Source of the DNA: Rufibacter ruber
GTDB taxonomy: Bacteria > Bacteroidota > Bacteroidia > Cytophagales > Hymenobacteraceae
Length of the DNA stretch: 64,000 nt
Direction of reading: 5' to 3'
Assembly: GCF_001647275.1 (NCBI RefSeq)
Contig: NZ_LRMM01000017.1
Span: forward strand, 1 to 64,000
Positions 33,126 to 42,829 of the stretch are shown one piece after another. How positions within the stretch are numbered: the stretch's first letter is position 1; every line of letters starts with the position of its first letter. A program made the position numbers and the translations under genes. Below the pieces are notes generated by a model. The model worked only from the letters and a program-made list of their open reading frames with translations, searched no databases and was not told the origin of the DNA.

Positions 33126-33185
33126 AAGAACATCACCGCTTGAACTGATCGCCACAGGGGCAGTTCAACCTTACCAGGCTATACC

Positions 33186-34070
33186 TTGAAACTTGCACTA
33201 GTTACTTATTCTGAAATCCAGAGCTACGGTTCCCTGAGCGGGAGCGAAGACAGCGTGCTGCTGGCGTATCTTTCGTCTAAAGGCATTGACATTACCCCAG
33301 AAGTGTGGGACAACCCCGCGGTAAACTGGCAGCAGTATGACCTGGCCATCTTCAAATCACCGTGGGACTACTTTGACAAGTTTGCCGCGTTCCAGGCGTG
33401 GCTGGACCAGATGGAAACGGTGGGGCTGCGTACGCTGAACCCCATTTCAACGGTACGCTGGAATGCAGACAAGCACTACCTGCTGGAGGTGGAGAAGACC
33501 GGTTTGCCCATTGTGCCCACGGCTTTGTTGAAGAAAGGGGAGCAAGCTCAGCTGGATGGTTTCTTCCGCCAGTTTGATTCTTCTAAATTGATCATCAAGC
33601 CCAGCGTGAGCGGCGGCGCGAAAAACACGTTTACTGTCTCTAGAGACGAGGTGCAGGCCGTGTTGCCAAAGCTGCAGGAGCTGCTACAGCAGGAGGATTT
33701 TCTGGTGCAGCCGTTCATGCCGCAGATTCAGGCGGAAGGGGAGTGGTCTTTTCTGTTCTTCAACGGAACGCTCAGCCATTGCCTGCTCAAATCCGCTAAG
33801 TCTGGGGATTTCAGGGTGCAGCATTTCTTTGGCGGGACTATCCATCCGCAACCGGCTCCGGCCCATCTGTTGCCGCAGGCGCAGAAGTTCATAGACCAAT
33901 TCGCCCAAGGCTGCCTCTATGCCCGCGTAGATGGGGTGGATGTGAACGGTAAATTGCAATTGATGGAGTTGGAGTTGATAGAGCCGTTCCTGTTCCTGCA
34001 CACGCACGCAGAAGCGCTAGAGAAGTATTATCAGGCGTTGAAGGAGTTAGTACCGGACTTAGGAAATTAG
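33186..34070 (+). CDS. ATP-grasp domain protein
   Basis: 294 residues, cytoplasmic. N-terminal pre-ATP-grasp part (KLALVTYSEIQSYG...YDLAIFKSPWDYFDK), then ATP-grasp elements: DKHYLLEVEKTGLPIVPTALL, KLIIKPSVSGGAKNTF (nucleotide Lys), QPFMPQIQAEGEWSFLFFNG, and YARVDGVDVNGKLQLMELELIEPFLFL with metal-binding acidic residues. This is the RimK/glutathione-synthetase-like subgroup that joins a carboxylate to an amine. The substrates are unknown; some relatives act in small-peptide synthesis. No biosynthetic partner is adjacent. The start appears to be TTG or ATG within 33186-33188. Confidence 0.85.
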   Translation: MKLALVTYSEIQSYGSLSGSEDSVLLAYLSSKGIDITPEVWDNPAVNWQQYDLAIFKSPWDYFDKFAAFQAWLDQMETVGLRTLNPISTVRWNADKHYLLEVEKTGLPIVPTALLKKGEQAQLDGFFRQFDSSKLIIKPSVSGGAKNTFTVSRDEVQAVLPKLQELLQQEDFLVQPFMPQIQAEGEWSFLFFNGTLSHCLLKSAKSGDFRVQHFFGGTIHPQPAPAHLLPQAQKFIDQFAQGCLYARVDGVDVNGKLQLMELELIEPFLFLHTHAEALEKYYQALKELVPDLGN

Positions 34071-34086
34071 GGGAAGCAAACAAATT

Positions 34087-34128
34087 CCTGTTTTAGGTCT
34101 GTTTTATGAAAATCAGCCCTGAAACAGG
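34087..34128. repeat. 40-bp palindromic repeat, copy 16
   Basis: CCTGTTTTAGGTCTG stem with CAGCCCTGAAACAGG, just after the ATP-grasp gene. Diverged. Confidence 0.75.
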
Positions 34129-34170
34129 ATAAGAAGTGATGGCCAAAGATTTTCCTCAGAGAAGCCCTCG

Positions 34171-34222
34171 CTCTTTGTCCTTCTATAAGGATCTTGGTTG
34201 CAAACAGTAGTAGTGTTTGCAA
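34171..34222. repeat. Decayed half of a 90-bp MITE-like repeat
   Basis: GTCCTTCTATAAGGATCTTG and TTGCAAAC...GTTTGCAA resemble the left half of the copies at 34274 and 35384. It adjoins a better preserved copy. Confidence 0.4.
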
Positions 34223-34273
34223 TGTTGCTTTTTTGTACGCTCTCTCAGTCTTTTCAAAGTCTAACTCTTTCTC

Positions 34274-34369
34274 TTTTGTCATCCTGAAAGGATCTTGGTA
34301 GCGAGCGGTAACTGCAGTTAGTGCACGCTACCCGGGTTCGCCCACAAGATCTTTCCAAGATGACAAAAG
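34274..34369. repeat. 90-bp MITE-like repeat, copy 2
   Basis: Terminal inverted repeats TTTTGTCATCCTGAAAGGAT and its partner ending GATGACAAAA. Internal GGTAGCGAGCGGTAAC and GGGTTCGCCCACAAG. Confidence 0.78.
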
Positions 34370-34439
34370 GGAGAGAATTTATTAGGAAGGTTCCCAGCAA
34401 TCCACCAATACTCAACTATCAAATTTCAATTCTTATCCG

Positions 34440-35213
34440 TTACCCAAAGAGATTCACGCTCATGCCGCCATCTACGGCAAGGCATTGACCGGTGATGTAG
34501 GCGGCGGCGGGCATGCAGAGAAAGGCCACGGCGCCAGCCACGTCTTCGGGGTTGCCGATGGTGCGGGTGGGGGTGCGGCTCAACACACTCTCCAGATACT
34601 CCTGGTTCTGCAGCACCTGCTCCGCCAGCGGCGTTCTGATGTACCAGGGCGCCACGCAGTTCACCCGTATGCCATCTGGGGCCCATTCGCCGGCCAGGTT
34701 TTTGGAGAGCTGCACCAAGGCCGCTTTGGTCATGCCGTAGATAGCGCCGGTGCGCACGTGCCCTAAGCCTGCCACCGAAGACACGTTCACCACGTTGCCT
34801 TGTGGCGAGTTCTTCAGCAGCGGGTGCGTGAGCCGGCAAAGCTCAAAGGCTGAGGTGAGGTTGGTCTGCAGCAGGTAGTTGTATTCCTCAGGGGTGTATT
34901 CGCCTATTTTCTTGCGGATGTTGGTGCCCACGTTGTTCACCAGAATATCCAGGGCGCCCCACGTATTTTCAACCAATTGGATCAGGTTGTGCCGGTCAGC
35001 GGGTTGGCTCACGTCTGCCACCATGCCCGAGGCGTTGAGACCGCGGGAACGCCAGTCGGTAACGGCCTGGTTTACCTCCAGTTCCTTACGGGCCACAATC
35101 AGCACTTCGGCGCCCAGCACCAACAATTCTTCGGCAATGGCGGCCCCAATCCCTTTGGTGCCTCCGGTAACCAGGGCTCTGCGCCCTTCTAAGTTCCAAC
35201 GGTTATTCTGCAT
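34440..35213 (-). CDS. SDR-family oxidoreductase
   Basis: 257 residues of the classical short-chain dehydrogenase type, near the tropinone-reductase-like group. Cofactor motif [25 protein letters not shown], and catalytic Ser in [21 protein letters not shown] with Tyr-xxx-Lys. The Arg after the first strand (VARKEL) favours NADP(H). The C-terminal part [31 protein letters not shown] is typical. Substrate unknown. The gene's own 5' side holds copy 17 and another MITE-like repeat. Confidence 0.94.
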   Translation of the reverse strand: MQNNRWNLEGRRALVTGGTKGIGAAIAEELLVLGAEVLIVARKELEVNQAVTDWRSRGLNASGMVADVSQPADRHNLIQLVENTWGALDILVNNVGTNIRKKIGEYTPEEYNYLLQTNLTSAFELCRLTHPLLKNSPQGNVVNVSSVAGLGHVRTGAIYGMTKAALVQLSKNLAGEWAPDGIRVNCVAPWYIRTPLAEQVLQNQEYLESVLSRTPTRTIGNPEDVAGAVAFLCMPAAAYITGQCLAVDGGMSVNLFG

Positions 35214-35303
35214 TTACTTACTTCAAAAATTGTCTTGAATAGGTAAGTCTACGCAGAAATTGACAGAAGGGAAAGGTGCTTCGCAAACGTAACGGGGCAG
35301 ATT

Positions 35304-35340
35304 CCCGTTTTCGGCCTGTTTTCTCAAAAACAGGCGAAAA
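35304..35340. repeat. 40-bp palindromic repeat, copy 17
   Basis: CGTTTTCGGCCTG stem with CAGGCGAAAACG. Confidence 0.82.
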
Positions 35341-35383
35341 CGATAAAAAGCAATTAAGTAGCTGGGCGATAAAAGCTATCTAT

Positions 35384-35477
35384 GCTGTCATCCTGAAAGG
35401 ATCTTGTGGGCGAACTAGAATGGCAATTATTAACTGCTACTGCCGTTCGTCACCGAGATCCTTCCAGGATGACAAAA
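35384..35477. repeat. 90-bp MITE-like repeat, copy 3
   Basis: TGTCATCCTGAAAGGATCTT, GTGGGCGAAC at the left; CCGTTCGTCACCGAGATCC and TTCCAGGATGACA at the right. Best match to copy 34274-34369. Confidence 0.78.
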
Positions 35478-35520
35478 TGGTGTAAAGTATTTTTGCCCTT
35501 CTTCTTAGCTATAAATAAAA

Positions 35521-35546
35521 AAAAGCCGGTGGTGAGACCGGCTTCT
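35521..35546 (-). terminator. Terminator of the rpsP-rplS operon
   Basis: On the minus strand AAGCCGGT-CTCACC-ACCGGCTT followed by a run of eight or more T, 40 bp beyond the rplS stop. Confidence 0.88.
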
Positions 35547-35585
35547 TTCAAAACTAAAACTATGGAAAAACTAAAACGGAAAAGC

Positions 35586-35939
35586 TTAGCTTCTTTTTTC
35601 TTTGATACGGGCTGCTTTACCAGAAAGACCTCTCAGGTAGAACAGACGGGCTCTTCTCACTTTACCACGGCGAATCACCTCAATCTTCTCAATGTTTGGA
35701 GAAAGGATGGGGAAAATACGCTCAGTACCGATCTGGTTAGACACTTTTCTCACGGTGAAAGTCTCGCTGGCACCTGAGTTTCTGCGTTGTAATACCACGC
35801 CTTGGAACTGCTGGATACGCTCTTTGTTCCCCTCACGGATTTTCACGTGAATGTTCACGGTATCGCCAGCAGCAAAAGCAGGGATAGACGCGCGCTTCTC
35901 AGCGTATTCCTGCTCAACTAGTTTAATTAATTCGCTCAT
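35586..35939 (-). CDS. rplS: Ribosomal protein bL19
   Basis: 117 residues from ATG at 35939 ([17 protein letters not shown]); a longer frame to 36032 would overlap trmD and lacks homology. Typical bL19: [56 protein letters not shown] and [22 protein letters not shown]. It sits at the 30S-50S interface. It is the last gene of the operon rpsP-rimM-trmD-rplS, followed by an intrinsic terminator. A -7-like TATATTTG on the minus strand at 35979-35986 may give extra transcription. Confidence 0.96.
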   Translation of the reverse strand: MSELIKLVEQEYAEKRASIPAFAAGDTVNIHVKIREGNKERIQQFQGVVLQRRNSGASETFTVRKVSNQIGTERIFPILSPNIEKIEVIRRGKVRRARLFYLRGLSGKAARIKEKRS

Positions 35940-36009
35940 GACTATAGTATAGTGTCTATTGATCTGCAAAATGGAGTGCAAATATAGACGTAATTTTTGT
36001 AATTGTAAA

Positions 36010-36708
36010 TCAAGAAGTAATATTTTTATCATCGGCCAGCAAATCTGGCCTCAGAAGCTTGGTGCGCTGCACCGCCTGCTCAAACCGCCACTCCTCTACT
36101 TTGGGCGTATTGCCTGAGATTAGAATGTCTGGAACGGTATGTCCTTCAAAGTCAGCAGGCCTGGAGTACACCGGGGGGGCCAACAGGTTGTCCTGAAATG
36201 AATCTGACAGAGCACTGCTCTCGTCATTCAGCACCCCCGGGATGATCCTGATGATGGAGTCTGCCAATACCGCCGCCGCCAGTTCACCGCCCGATAGCAC
36301 GTAGTCGCCAATGCTGATCTCATGGGTCACAAACAGGTCCCGCACGCGCTGGTCCACGCCTTTGTAGTGCCCGCACAGAATGATGATGTTCTGCAGCAGA
36401 GACAGGCGGTTGGCCATGGGCTGGTTCAGGGTTTTCCCGTCTGGGGTCATGTAAATCACCGCGTCATAGGTGCGCTGGGCCTGCAGTTGGCGTATGCACT
36501 TGGCAATGGGCTCTATCATGAGCACCATGCCGGCGCCGCCGCCGAAGGCATAGTCATCTATCTGGCCGTGTTTGTTGATGGCGTACTGCCTGAGGTCATG
36601 CAAATGCACCTCCACCAGGCCTTTGTCCTGGGCGCGCTTTAAGATAGAATGGCTAAAGGGGCCGTCCAGCAGGTGGGGCTGGCAGGTAATGATATCAAAC
36701 CGCGTCAT
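36010..36708 (-). CDS. trmD: tRNA (guanine-N1)-methyltransferase
   Basis: 232 residues of the SPOUT class. It methylates G37 of tRNAs with S-adenosylmethionine and so keeps the reading frame. Knot region signatures: [25 protein letters not shown], and [32 protein letters not shown], then [33 protein letters not shown]. The start overlaps rimM by 14 bp. Length is normal for the family. Confidence 0.97.
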   Translation of the reverse strand: MTRFDIITCQPHLLDGPFSHSILKRAQDKGLVEVHLHDLRQYAINKHGQIDDYAFGGGAGMVLMIEPIAKCIRQLQAQRTYDAVIYMTPDGKTLNQPMANRLSLLQNIIILCGHYKGVDQRVRDLFVTHEISIGDYVLSGGELAAAVLADSIIRIIPGVLNDESSALSDSFQDNLLAPPVYSRPADFEGHTVPDILISGNTPKVEEWRFEQAVQRTKLLRPDLLADDKNITS

Positions 36709-37288
36709 CGTCTTCGTCTTCCTCGCCGGCTAGCGGCGGCTCTTCCTCGTTCCGGTTAGAAGGAGTGGTATAGACTTCCAGCAGGCCTTCGGGCAGGTGC
36801 ACAAACAGCTTTTTGTTTTCGCGGTCAGTGCGTAGAATGATCTCGTCCTGCACCGGAATCAATACTTCATGGCCCTGGTAGTCCATGGCCAGCAGGTCCT
36901 GGTTGGGCAGGTCAAAGAAGGTCTGCACGGTTCCCAGTTCGCCCAGCTGCTCATCTACCACGGTATAGCCAATCACCTCATGGAAGTAAAATTGGTCTTC
37001 CTCCAGTTCAGGGAGTTGGTTTAAGGGGAGGTAAAGGGCCGCGCCTTTGAGCTTGTCAGCGTCTGCCGGGGTGTTGATGTCTTCAAACTTAATGATGCTG
37101 CGGCCTTTGTCCTGCGGGTTGAGGTCATCAATGAAAAAAGGAACCAGCTTCCCGTTTATCAACAGGAAAACTGATTCCAATTCGTCATACTCCTCGGGGA
37201 AGTCCACGTCAAAAAACGCGACTACCTGGCCCTTGGTGCCATGCGTCTTCACAATATACCCCAGTTGGAAGCATGCGTCTAACGTCAT
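36695..37288 (-). CDS. rimM: Ribosome maturation factor RimM
   Basis: 197 residues. N-terminal RimM beta-barrel ([28 protein letters not shown]) and C-terminal PRC-barrel ([46 protein letters not shown]). It binds uS19 during 30S assembly. The last 25 residues are an acidic tail ([18 protein letters not shown]). It lies 11 bp after rpsP. Confidence 0.95.
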   Translation of the reverse strand: MTLDACFQLGYIVKTHGTKGQVVAFFDVDFPEEYDELESVFLLINGKLVPFFIDDLNPQDKGRSIIKFEDINTPADADKLKGAALYLPLNQLPELEEDQFYFHEVIGYTVVDEQLGELGTVQTFFDLPNQDLLAMDYQGHEVLIPVQDEIILRTDRENKKLFVHLPEGLLEVYTTPSNRNEEEPPLAGEEDEDDDAV

Positions 37289-37299
37289 GGCCGGTAAAA

Positions 37300-37863
37300 T
37301 TAAGCTTGAGCTTCTTCAGTGGCGTCTGCAGCCGGAGCGTCAGCGGCGCCTTCTGTGGCTTCGCCTTCAGCAGCAGGGGCTTCTTCTTCAGCAGCAACAG
37401 GCTCTGGAGTGTTTTTCAAACGGATAGCTTCTGCACGGGCTGCGTTTACTTTGGCCTCAGCCTCTAACGCCGCTTGCCTCTTAGCTGCCTTGTCTGAACC
37501 TAACTGCTCTTTCTTGCCAGTGATTTTGGCGTCTTTGGCAGCTTTCCACTCCTGGTAGCGGGTGTCAGCTTGCTCTTGGGTGATGGCACCCTTCAATACA
37601 CCAATCTGCAAGTGTTTTCTGAACATAACACCCGTGTAAGAAAGCATGGCTTTCACGGTGTCAGTTGGCTGCGCGCCTTTCAATACCCAATCCAACGCTT
37701 TGTCTTCGTTGAAGTTGATAGAGGCGGGGTTGGTTAAGGGGTTGTACGTACCCAGTTTCTCAATGAAACGACCATCACGTGGTGAACGAGAATCTGCTAC
37801 AACGATATCATACATTGCAGCTTTTTTGCGGCCTCTGCGGGCCAGTCTGATTTTAACAGCCAT
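37300..37863 (-). CDS. rpsP: Ribosomal protein bS16 with long C-terminal tail
   Basis: 187 residues against about 80-90 in E. coli. The bS16 core is residues 1 to about 85 ([44 protein letters not shown]). Behind it comes a Lys/Ala-rich helix ([21 protein letters not shown]) and then an Ala/Glu/Pro tail. Such extensions are usual in Bacteroidota. It is the first gene of the operon. Confidence 0.96.
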   Translation of the reverse strand: MAVKIRLARRGRKKAAMYDIVVADSRSPRDGRFIEKLGTYNPLTNPASINFNEDKALDWVLKGAQPTDTVKAMLSYTGVMFRKHLQIGVLKGAITQEQADTRYQEWKAAKDAKITGKKEQLGSDKAAKRQAALEAEAKVNAARAEAIRLKNTPEPVAAEEEAPAAEGEATEGAADAPAADATEEAQA

Positions 37864-37908
37864 AGTTAACTTTTGTTAATGCGCCGGAACCCGTCCGGCA
37901 TTGGGCTG

Positions 37909-37943
37909 CAAAGGTACGGCAAATATTTTGAATGTGCTACAAA
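37909..37943 (-). promoter_or_regulatory. Possible promoter of the rpsP operon
   Basis: Minus strand TACCTTTG (37916-37909) fits TAnnTTTG. A TTTG at 37943-37940 is 23 bases upstream, slightly beyond the usual 19-21. Confidence 0.4.
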
Positions 37944-38002
37944 TCAATTGATTTGAATGAAGGGAAAGACAGCTCTGGGAATGTCTGTGCGGGGAGCAAA
38001 AC

Positions 38003-38040
38003 CTGTTTTGGAGCTGTTTTCAGAAAAACAGCCCCAAAAC
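38003..38040. repeat. 40-bp palindromic repeat, copy 18
   Basis: CTGTTTTGGAGCTG stem with CAGCCCCAAAAC, upstream of the rpsP promoter region and downstream of the phosphoethanolamine transferase gene. Confidence 0.82.
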
Positions 38041-38047
38041 ACCAGAT

Positions 38048-39718
38048 TCACTTCCCGGCCTTCAGGGGCCAGACAAAACGCTGCAGGGAGTGCGGGCCGC
38101 GGCCAAACAAGTCGCCGGCCAGAAAAAGACGTGGGGCTGCCGGGGAGACGCGATCATACAGTGATGAGCCATACCGGGTCTGGACCCAGCTAGGGGCGTA
38201 CCCCTGCAGCTGGAGCAGGGTAGGGAAGATATGGAAATGGCTGTAGCCCTGTTTTTGAGGAGGAGGTAGGCTGGAAATCTGCGCCGGGTCCCAGACCCAG
38301 AGCGGCACGGCCACTTCCTGCGGGGAGGTGTCCTGCACTGATGCGTGGGCAATGCTGATGCCGGCTTCTGTGAGGTTCTGGCCATGGTCAGAGGTGTACA
38401 CGATCACGGTGCTGTCCCGCCCGGAAATATTTGTGGTAAGCTTCCGCCAGAACGCATCTACCGTCCACCGCAGGGCGTTGTGGTAGGTGTTGAGGGTGCG
38501 GGTGCGGTCTTTGTAGAGGCTGCGCTGGGTGAGCGTGGGTTGAAAGAAAGCTGAGTCTGCGGGATAGGTGCGGGCATACGGCCAGTGAGCCCCGGCTTTC
38601 ACTACGTAGGCAAATATCCTCTCTGGCTGCTTGGCCAGCCGTACAAGGTACTCTGCCACCCACATGTCCCGCTCATAGTACGGCAGAGCGGGGTGGAGGG
38701 CCGCCGGGCGAAGCAGGGAGTCTATGTATTTGAGGTCTTCCGGCGACATGAAATTCTGGAGCACATCAGCCCCCAGCTGGGCGTCTATGTAGTAGGTTTT
38801 GTAGCCTGCTTTTTGGGCGAACTGGAAGATATTGGTTCTGGATAACGTTCTGAAGGCGGTGTCTGGTAGCTCAGAAAGCCTGGTGCCACTCATGAGAGCC
38901 ATGTTGGAGCCTGCGCTTTGGTTTACGGTAGCACTGGCAACTCCGTAGTTGTAGAGGTGGTCTTGTAGAGACGCCAGAAAGGGGGTGGTCTTCTTCTGGG
39001 GGTGGTTGAGGGAAAGCTCTGTGGCGGTAATGCTTTCGTCCATGATCAGAAAGAGGTGGGGCACCCCGGCGGTTGCAGGGGAAACCGGCACTGGCTCCCG
39101 CGCCGGCTGAGGAACCTGCCCCGCAATGGCCGCCCCAAAGTTGAGCGGCACCCGGTACAAGGCTGGGAAATCATCAACAACACCGGTCGTCCATGTGATG
39201 TGGGTGTAAACGGCTACGGCGGCCAAGGGGAACGCCAGCGCCATGGCAGGGGCCGCCCGCCATTTTATTTTCTTCCGGAGCAGGTGCAGCAACGCTAGTA
39301 CTACAACAGACGCCAAGATGGCTGCAGCTACCAGGGGGGCGTAGTTTTCTAGTGCGCTGCCCGCTAAAGACCGGTTATTCCACGCCAGCACCGCGTCTGA
39401 GTGCATGAAGTTGTAACCAATGATAAACCGGTAGGTGAGGCTGACCACTAAACAGGGGAACCACAGCAGCAGGGTAGCCCAGTAGAGAGGCTTATTCCTG
39501 TTCAGCAGTAAAGAAAGTACTCCCGCCAGAGAGATGCCCAGGCAGAGCAAAAAAAGCAGGAAATGGGCAAGGCTGTCCCTAAAGAGCAGGAAGTTGAGAA
39601 TGTAGTACAGCCGGCCCGGGCGCATCTCCACCACCGCCACGTACATCCCCAGCAAAGCTAAAAGTCCCAAAGGAGACGTGACCACCCGGCGGGAAGCTGA
39701 TAATAGAGAAGATCCCAT
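38048..39718 (-). CDS. Phosphoethanolamine transferase-like membrane sulfatase-fold enzyme
   Basis: About 556 residues from ATG at 39718 (MGSSLLSASRR). Five membrane helices in the first 190 residues, then a periplasmic alkaline-phosphatase-fold domain. Metal and active-site elements: HLFLIMDESITATELSLNH, the nucleophile region VASATVNQSAGSNMALMSG, and YTSDHGQNLTEAGISIAHA. EptA-type enzymes move phosphoethanolamine from phosphatidylethanolamine to lipid A and can lower polymyxin binding. The exact acceptor is inferred. It diverges from the DUF418 gene. Confidence 0.85.
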   Translation of the reverse strand: MGSSLLSASRRVVTSPLGLLALLGMYVAVVEMRPGRLYYILNFLLFRDSLAHFLLFLLCLGISLAGVLSLLLNRNKPLYWATLLLWFPCLVVSLTYRFIIGYNFMHSDAVLAWNNRSLAGSALENYAPLVAAAILASVVVLALLHLLRKKIKWRAAPAMALAFPLAAVAVYTHITWTTGVVDDFPALYRVPLNFGAAIAGQVPQPAREPVPVSPATAGVPHLFLIMDESITATELSLNHPQKKTTPFLASLQDHLYNYGVASATVNQSAGSNMALMSGTRLSELPDTAFRTLSRTNIFQFAQKAGYKTYYIDAQLGADVLQNFMSPEDLKYIDSLLRPAALHPALPYYERDMWVAEYLVRLAKQPERIFAYVVKAGAHWPYARTYPADSAFFQPTLTQRSLYKDRTRTLNTYHNALRWTVDAFWRKLTTNISGRDSTVIVYTSDHGQNLTEAGISIAHASVQDTSPQEVAVPLWVWDPAQISSLPPPQKQGYSHFHIFPTLLQLQGYAPSWVQTRYGSSLYDRVSPAAPRLFLAGDLFGRGPHSLQRFVWPLKAGK

Positions 39719-39756
39719 ATAAATTTGTGAACTTGGGCAAATTAATAAAAGCTTCT

Positions 39757-40887
39757 GTGACAAACGGCACCTCTCCCCATGAATCTGGTTCTTCACCTGC
39801 CCCGCCCGGGCGGGAAGAGGTGGTTGATCTGCTCAGAGGGGTGGCACTGGTGGGGGTGGGGGCCGCCAACCTGCTCGTCTTTAACACCAGTAACGGTCAC
39901 TTTGAAAGCTACGCCCAGAGGTTCCCAGATGCGCTGAACCAGTTTGCCCTCCAGTTCTTCATGGTGTTCCTGAAGGGGAAGTTCTACTCCCTGTTTGCGC
40001 TGCTGTTCGGGCTCTCGGCGGCGCTGGCGCTGCAGGCTAGAGGCGTTGGGCCTTTCCTGAAACGGGCTGCTGTTTTAGGGGTGCTGGGTGTGCTGGACCT
40101 GCTGCTGGTCTGGAGGGGAGACGTGCTGCTCCAGTACGCGCTCATGGGGCTGTTGCTGCTGCTCATTAGGCGGTGGCCCACAACGCTGCAGGTAGGGGTG
40201 GCGGTTTCCCTTTTCTTGCTTGGCTTTGCCGAAACGTGGCTGGCGCCTCCCGCCCCTGAGCCAATCCCTCTGCCGGACAGCAGCTATTGGCAAGCGGTCT
40301 GGGAGCGGTCTAGCCATACTTTTCTGACCTCCTGGGCACTTGAGGACTGGTTATACTAGGCAAGGATCTTTGCCTGGCTCTTGCTGGGGTACCTGCTGGG
40401 TGAGGGCAAACAGTATGAGCAGTTCCTGCGCCCCAAAGTTGTTGTGCGCGTATTGCTCGCCGCGGGCATGTCACTGCTTCTGGCCGGTGTGTTAATCCAG
40501 GTTTTGGGGTTGCGGGGGGAGCAGGGGCGTGGATGGGAGACGGAACTTCTGAAACTGGCGCTGACAGCAGTGTTCTATGCCGGGAACGTTTTGCTGCTGT
40601 TGCTGCTGCCGGTTGCCTTCTATGTTTCGGGCGTAGCCCGAAGGGTGGTGGCTCTGCTTTCCTCCTTCGGGAAGATGACGTTGACCCATTACCTGCTGCA
40701 GAACCTACTGTTCAGTTGGCTGTTCTTTGGGTACGGCTTGGGCTGGTATGGGCAGGTGGCACCCGTCACGTTATGGGTTGGTTACCTGGTGCTGGTTCTG
40801 GTACAAGTACTGGCGTCTTACTGGTGGTTGGGCCGCTTTGGGCAGGGGCCTTTTGAGAAACTGGTGCGCTATTTTACCAGAAGATAA
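39757..40887 (+). pseudogene. DUF418 (YeiB-like) membrane protein with internal stop
   Basis: Probable GTG start at 39757 (39727 is an alternative). REEVVDLLRGVALVGVGAANLLVF opens the family's first helix, and many membrane helices follow. The frame is cut by TAG at 40357-40359. The next codon continues the same frame with ARIFAWLLLGYLLGEGKQ and runs to the family's C-terminal GKMTLTHYLLQNLLFSWLFFGYGLGWYGQ. So a single nonsense change, not a shift, interrupts a protein of about 376 residues. It could be a real knock-out or a base-call error (a Ser or Tyr codon one base away). The function of the family is unknown; relatives are proposed transporters. Confidence 0.85.
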
Positions 40888-40889
40888 AA

Positions 40890-40930
40890 AAACACCTCCC
40901 CAACGGTTTCAGACCGTTGGGGAGGTGTTT
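40890..40930. terminator. Bidirectional terminator
   Basis: Perfect 18-bp stem AAACACCTCCCCAACGGT and complement, 5-base loop, A run and T run on the two sides, between convergent genes. Confidence 0.92.
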
Positions 40931-40948
40931 AACAATATCCATCAGGTT

Positions 40949-41689
40949 TTATGACTGAACCCGGGCTTTCTTTAGTTTAATGATGCCCAGCTTGTCTAAG
41001 GTCCAGATCACCGGGTAGGTAGGGTCCACCTCCCACCATTTCACCCCGAAGTTCACACGGTTAGGCAGTTTGTGGTGGTTGTTCTGGAACAGCTCGCCGC
41101 CGGTCAGGAAGTCAAAGAACAGGGAGTTCTTGGACTTGTCATGGTTGTCAAAGTTCTGATAGCCGTATTTGTGGCCGCTCCAGTTTACAATAGCGCCATG
41201 GATAGGACCCATTAAGAAGTGCACGGGCAGCAGCAGGTACATCCACCAGTACTCAGCAAAATAGATATAAAAGACTACGTAGAAGGTGCCCCACGCAATG
41301 CGGGAGATCCAGTGGTCGCCAATGCGCTCTACCAGTCTCCAAACCGGATAATTGCCGTCAAAACGCATCTCCGGCTCCACGCGGTGCTTGAGAACATCAT
41401 TGTAGATGTTCTTGGTCTTCCACATCATGGTGAACGCGTTGCTGGAGAAGTGCGGGGAGTGCGGGTCGCGCTCTGTGTCTGAGAACGCGTGGTGCATGCG
41501 GTGCAGAATGGCGTAGGCCCTGGGTGAGAGGAATGATGAGCCTTGGCTGATGTAGGTGAACAGGAAGAAGAATTTTTCCCAGAAAGCGTTCATGGTGAAC
41601 ATTTTGTGGGCGGCATAGCGGTGCAGGTAGAACGTCTGAACAAACAGCGACAGATACCAGTGCGCTACAAAGAAAATAAGGATAATCAT
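40949..41689 (-). CDS. Acyl-CoA/acyl-lipid desaturase
   Basis: 246 residues, four membrane helices. The three His boxes of membrane desaturases are present: HRYAAH (about 24-29), HRMHHAF with following HSPH, and NNHHKLP near the C-terminus. It inserts a cis double bond, probably delta-9, into fatty acyl chains using a di-iron centre and keeps membranes fluid. A strong Bacteroidota promoter lies upstream at 41759-41791, so it is a single-gene unit. Confidence 0.92.
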   Translation of the reverse strand: MIILIFFVAHWYLSLFVQTFYLHRYAAHKMFTMNAFWEKFFFLFTYISQGSSFLSPRAYAILHRMHHAFSDTERDPHSPHFSSNAFTMMWKTKNIYNDVLKHRVEPEMRFDGNYPVWRLVERIGDHWISRIAWGTFYVVFYIYFAEYWWMYLLLPVHFLMGPIHGAIVNWSGHKYGYQNFDNHDKSKNSLFFDFLTGGELFQNNHHKLPNRVNFGVKWWEVDPTYPVIWTLDKLGIIKLKKARVQS

Positions 41690-41758
41690 GCTGGGTGATG
41701 CAATTGGTTTACGCCTGTACAGGCACTTAAAGAAACAGTCTCAGGGAGAATAAGTTCA

Positions 41759-41791
41759 CAAAGCTACAACTCAAGCTGCTTACCTAACAAA
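41759..41791 (-). promoter_or_regulatory. Promoter of the desaturase gene
   Basis: TTTG (41791-41788), 21 bases, TAGCTTTG (41766-41759) on the minus strand: full match to TTTG-N19..21-TAnnTTTG. The leader is about 60 bases. Confidence 0.7.
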
Positions 41792-41862
41792 AAGCACTCT
41801 TTAAAAATCTGGAAAAATGACGAAAATCACTTTTGCCGTACCTTTTACGCAGCGGCCGCCCT

Positions 41863-41907
41863 ACCTGGTTTCAGCCTGTTTTCTAAAAAGTAGCCCGGAA
41901 ACAGGTG
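41863..41907. repeat. 40-bp palindromic repeat, copy 19
   Basis: ACCTGGTTTCAGCCTG stem with TAGCCCGGAAACAGGT. Confidence 0.75.
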
Positions 41908-41937
41908 TGCGGCCAGCGCCCGAAGTGTAGAAGGAAC

Positions 41938-42621
41938 CTAGGGCTGGAACGGCTGCCAGGCGGGAATGGCCGGCAGGGGGGCCTGCACCGTCACCCAGGT
42001 TTTCAGGACAGGGTGCTCAAATCCCAGTTCGCGGGCGTGCAGGCAGATGCTTTTGTTGGGGAGGGGGGCGGGGGCACCATATTTCACATCACCCTGAATG
42101 GGGCATTTCAGGGAAGCCAACTGGACCCGTATCTGGTGGGGGCGCCCGGTCACGGGTCTTACCTCCACCAGGTGTTGCCCGCCTCTGGTCGCTAACAGAG
42201 TATAGCTCAGCTCAGCCCGCTGGCTACCGGGTTTTTCTGAGGAGAGGGCCCTGGTGACGTTGCGGGCGGGGTCTTTCACCAGCCAGTGAACCAGCGTGCC
42301 CGCCTCGGGCTGGGGTGCCCGTTGCGTAATGGCCCAGTAGATTTTCTGAGTTTTACGGGTTTTGAATTGCTCGTTCAGCCGGGTGAGGGCCTTAGAGGTT
42401 TTGGCCAGCACCACCACCCCGCTTACCGGCCGGTCCAGCCGGTGCACCACTCCTATAAAGACATTGCCGGGTTTCTGGTACTTTTCCCGCAGGTAGTCTT
42501 TGGCCAGCTCAGATAAAGGAACATCCCCGGTTTCGTCGCCCTGCACCAGCAGCCCGCTTGGTTTGTTTACCACCAGCACATGGTTGTCTTCAAACAAAAC
42601 GTCTAGGGGCGGGTAGGGCAT
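41938..42621 (-). CDS. RluA-family pseudouridine synthase
   Basis: 227 residues. The catalytic Asp is in GVVHRLDRPVSGVVVLAKTSKAL, the usual H-R-L-D motif. Other family parts are DVLFEDNHVLVVNKPSGLLVQ and VRPVTGRPHQIRVQLASLKCPIQGDVKYG. No S4 domain is present. The short form matches RluA/TruC-like enzymes that modify tRNA or 23S rRNA. Which uridine is modified cannot be told. Confidence 0.92.
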   Translation of the reverse strand: MPYPPLDVLFEDNHVLVVNKPSGLLVQGDETGDVPLSELAKDYLREKYQKPGNVFIGVVHRLDRPVSGVVVLAKTSKALTRLNEQFKTRKTQKIYWAITQRAPQPEAGTLVHWLVKDPARNVTRALSSEKPGSQRAELSYTLLATRGGQHLVEVRPVTGRPHQIRVQLASLKCPIQGDVKYGAPAPLPNKSICLHARELGFEHPVLKTWVTVQAPLPAIPAWQPFQP

Positions 42622-42690
42622 TTTCTGTCTGGTTGAGAGATAGTCTTTGGTTGCTGTTCAGAGAGAGCGGTACTGTGGGTAACGTAACCT

Positions 42691-42732
42691 TCTGTTTTGG
42701 GGCTGTTTTCAGAAAAACAGCCCCAAAACAGA
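42691..42732. repeat. 40-bp palindromic repeat, copy 20
   Basis: TCTGTTTTGGGGCTG stem perfectly paired with CAGCCCCAAAACAGA. Confidence 0.9.
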
Positions 42733-42829
42733 CTTGCTGGGAGAAGAGGTGCTCGGCTTCAGCAGCGACTCAGGTAGTCTGGGCACCGCGCGGGCAGTCT
42801 TCTCTGGGGCTGTAGTTGAAGACCAGGGA